NCBI GenBank assembly: GCA_016779985.1
Contig: JADHMP010000020.1
Location: 1-6,663, forward strand
DNA from: JADHMP01 sp016779985
GTDB taxonomy: Bacteria > Bacteroidota > Bacteroidia > Flavobacteriales > Flavobacteriaceae
DNA: 6,663 nucleotides
Direction: 5' to 3'
Each line of letters opens with the position of its first letter. The stretch's first letter is position 1. The notes beneath the pieces are model-generated. The model did not search any database, was not told the origin of the DNA, and saw only the letters and a program-made list of their open reading frames with translations. The translations under genes and the position numbers were made by a program. This document shows, piece by piece, positions 6,454 through 6,663 of this stretch.

Positions 6454-6663
6454 TAGTTCAAGAATTATTGCTCCCTCAATGCTTGCATGTAATTTTGGTA
6501 AGCTTGAAGATGAAATTTCATTAATTAATAAAAGTAAGGCTCAATGGTTTCACATTGATGTGATGGATGGTGTATTTGTTCCAAATATTTCTTTTGGAAC
6601 ACCAATTATGAAAATTTTTCAGCAAAAAGCTGAAAAACCTTTAGACGTTCACTTAATGATTGT
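6446..6663 (+). CDS. rpe: Ribulose-phosphate 3-epimerase, 5' part only
   Basis: The enzyme interconverts ribulose 5-phosphate and xylulose 5-phosphate in the pentose phosphate pathway, using a metal-dependent TIM barrel. The window holds the first 72 codons or so. Visible motifs are RIIAPSMLACNFGKLEDEI (from residue 6; S11), WFHIDVMDGVFVPNISFG (34-51; metal ligands H36 and D38) and KPLDVHLMI (64-72; metal ligand H69). The remaining ligand and the phosphate-binding loop lie beyond the edge. Start choice: the frame is open only back to 6437, because a TAA occupies 6434-6436, and no ATG lies before the conserved RIIAPSML block. The TTG at 6446 gives MDNSSRIIAPS and is the best start; it overlaps the rpoD 3' end by 8 bases, implying translational coupling. 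A rare ATT start at 6464 is less likely. Confidence 0.92.
   Translation, partial: MDNSSRIIAPSMLACNFGKLEDEISLINKSKAQWFHIDVMDGVFVPNISFGTPIMKIFQQKAEKPLDVHLMI

Noticed and set aside
6489..6497. TAATTTTG within rpe as a promoter
   Set aside because: It lies inside the conserved CNFGK codons and is explained by coding sequence; it shows that the octamer alone is weak evidence.

Overview
This is an ordinary core-genome segment of a low-GC (about one third GC by eye) Bacteroidota bacterium, most likely class Flavobacteriia. The evidence is a 287-residue primary sigma factor without region 1.1, promoter elements of the Bacteroidota TAnnTTTG type, start codons with no Shine-Dalgarno sequence, an AccD with the flavobacterial N-terminus, and a TamL/BamA-like outer-membrane barrel of Bacteroidota type. 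Short intergenic gaps and AT-rich codon use would fit a streamlined, possibly marine lineage, but the sequence alone cannot prove that.

All seven genes are on the + strand. Left to right they are: the 3' part of an Omp85-family outer-membrane assembly protein (1-1085, cut by the window edge); class II fructose-bisphosphate aldolase (1128-2177); the acetyl-CoA carboxylase carboxyltransferase beta subunit accD (2200-3063); ribosomal protein S15 rpsO (3106-3375); polynucleotide phosphorylase pnp (3425-5542); the primary sigma factor rpoD (5590-6453); and the 5' end of ribulose-phosphate 3-epimerase rpe (from 6446, cut by the right edge). The rpe start is a TTG that overlaps the end of rpoD. No gap exceeds 50 bases, and I see no tRNA, rRNA, CRISPR array, insertion sequence or phage gene.

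Two promoter-like sites stand out, before fba and before rpsO. Each has TAnnTTTG exactly 18 bases upstream of the ATG, followed by a similar C-rich stretch. They suggest two transcription units: fba-accD, and rpsO-pnp probably continuing into rpoD-rpe. The genes serve central carbon metabolism (aldolase, epimerase), fatty-acid synthesis (AccD), envelope assembly (Omp85), translation (S15), RNA decay (PNPase) and global transcription (RpoD). The sigma factor encoded here belongs to the family that reads the promoter type seen in front of its neighbours.

I found no new biological system. The points worth a second look are small: an AccD whose four zinc-ribbon cysteines are all replaced, a 9-bp perfect inverted repeat framing the rpsO-pnp spacer, the matched short-leader promoters, the overlapping TTG start of rpe, and an unexpected 19-base exact match between the left edge of the window and the helix-turn-helix codons of rpoD.
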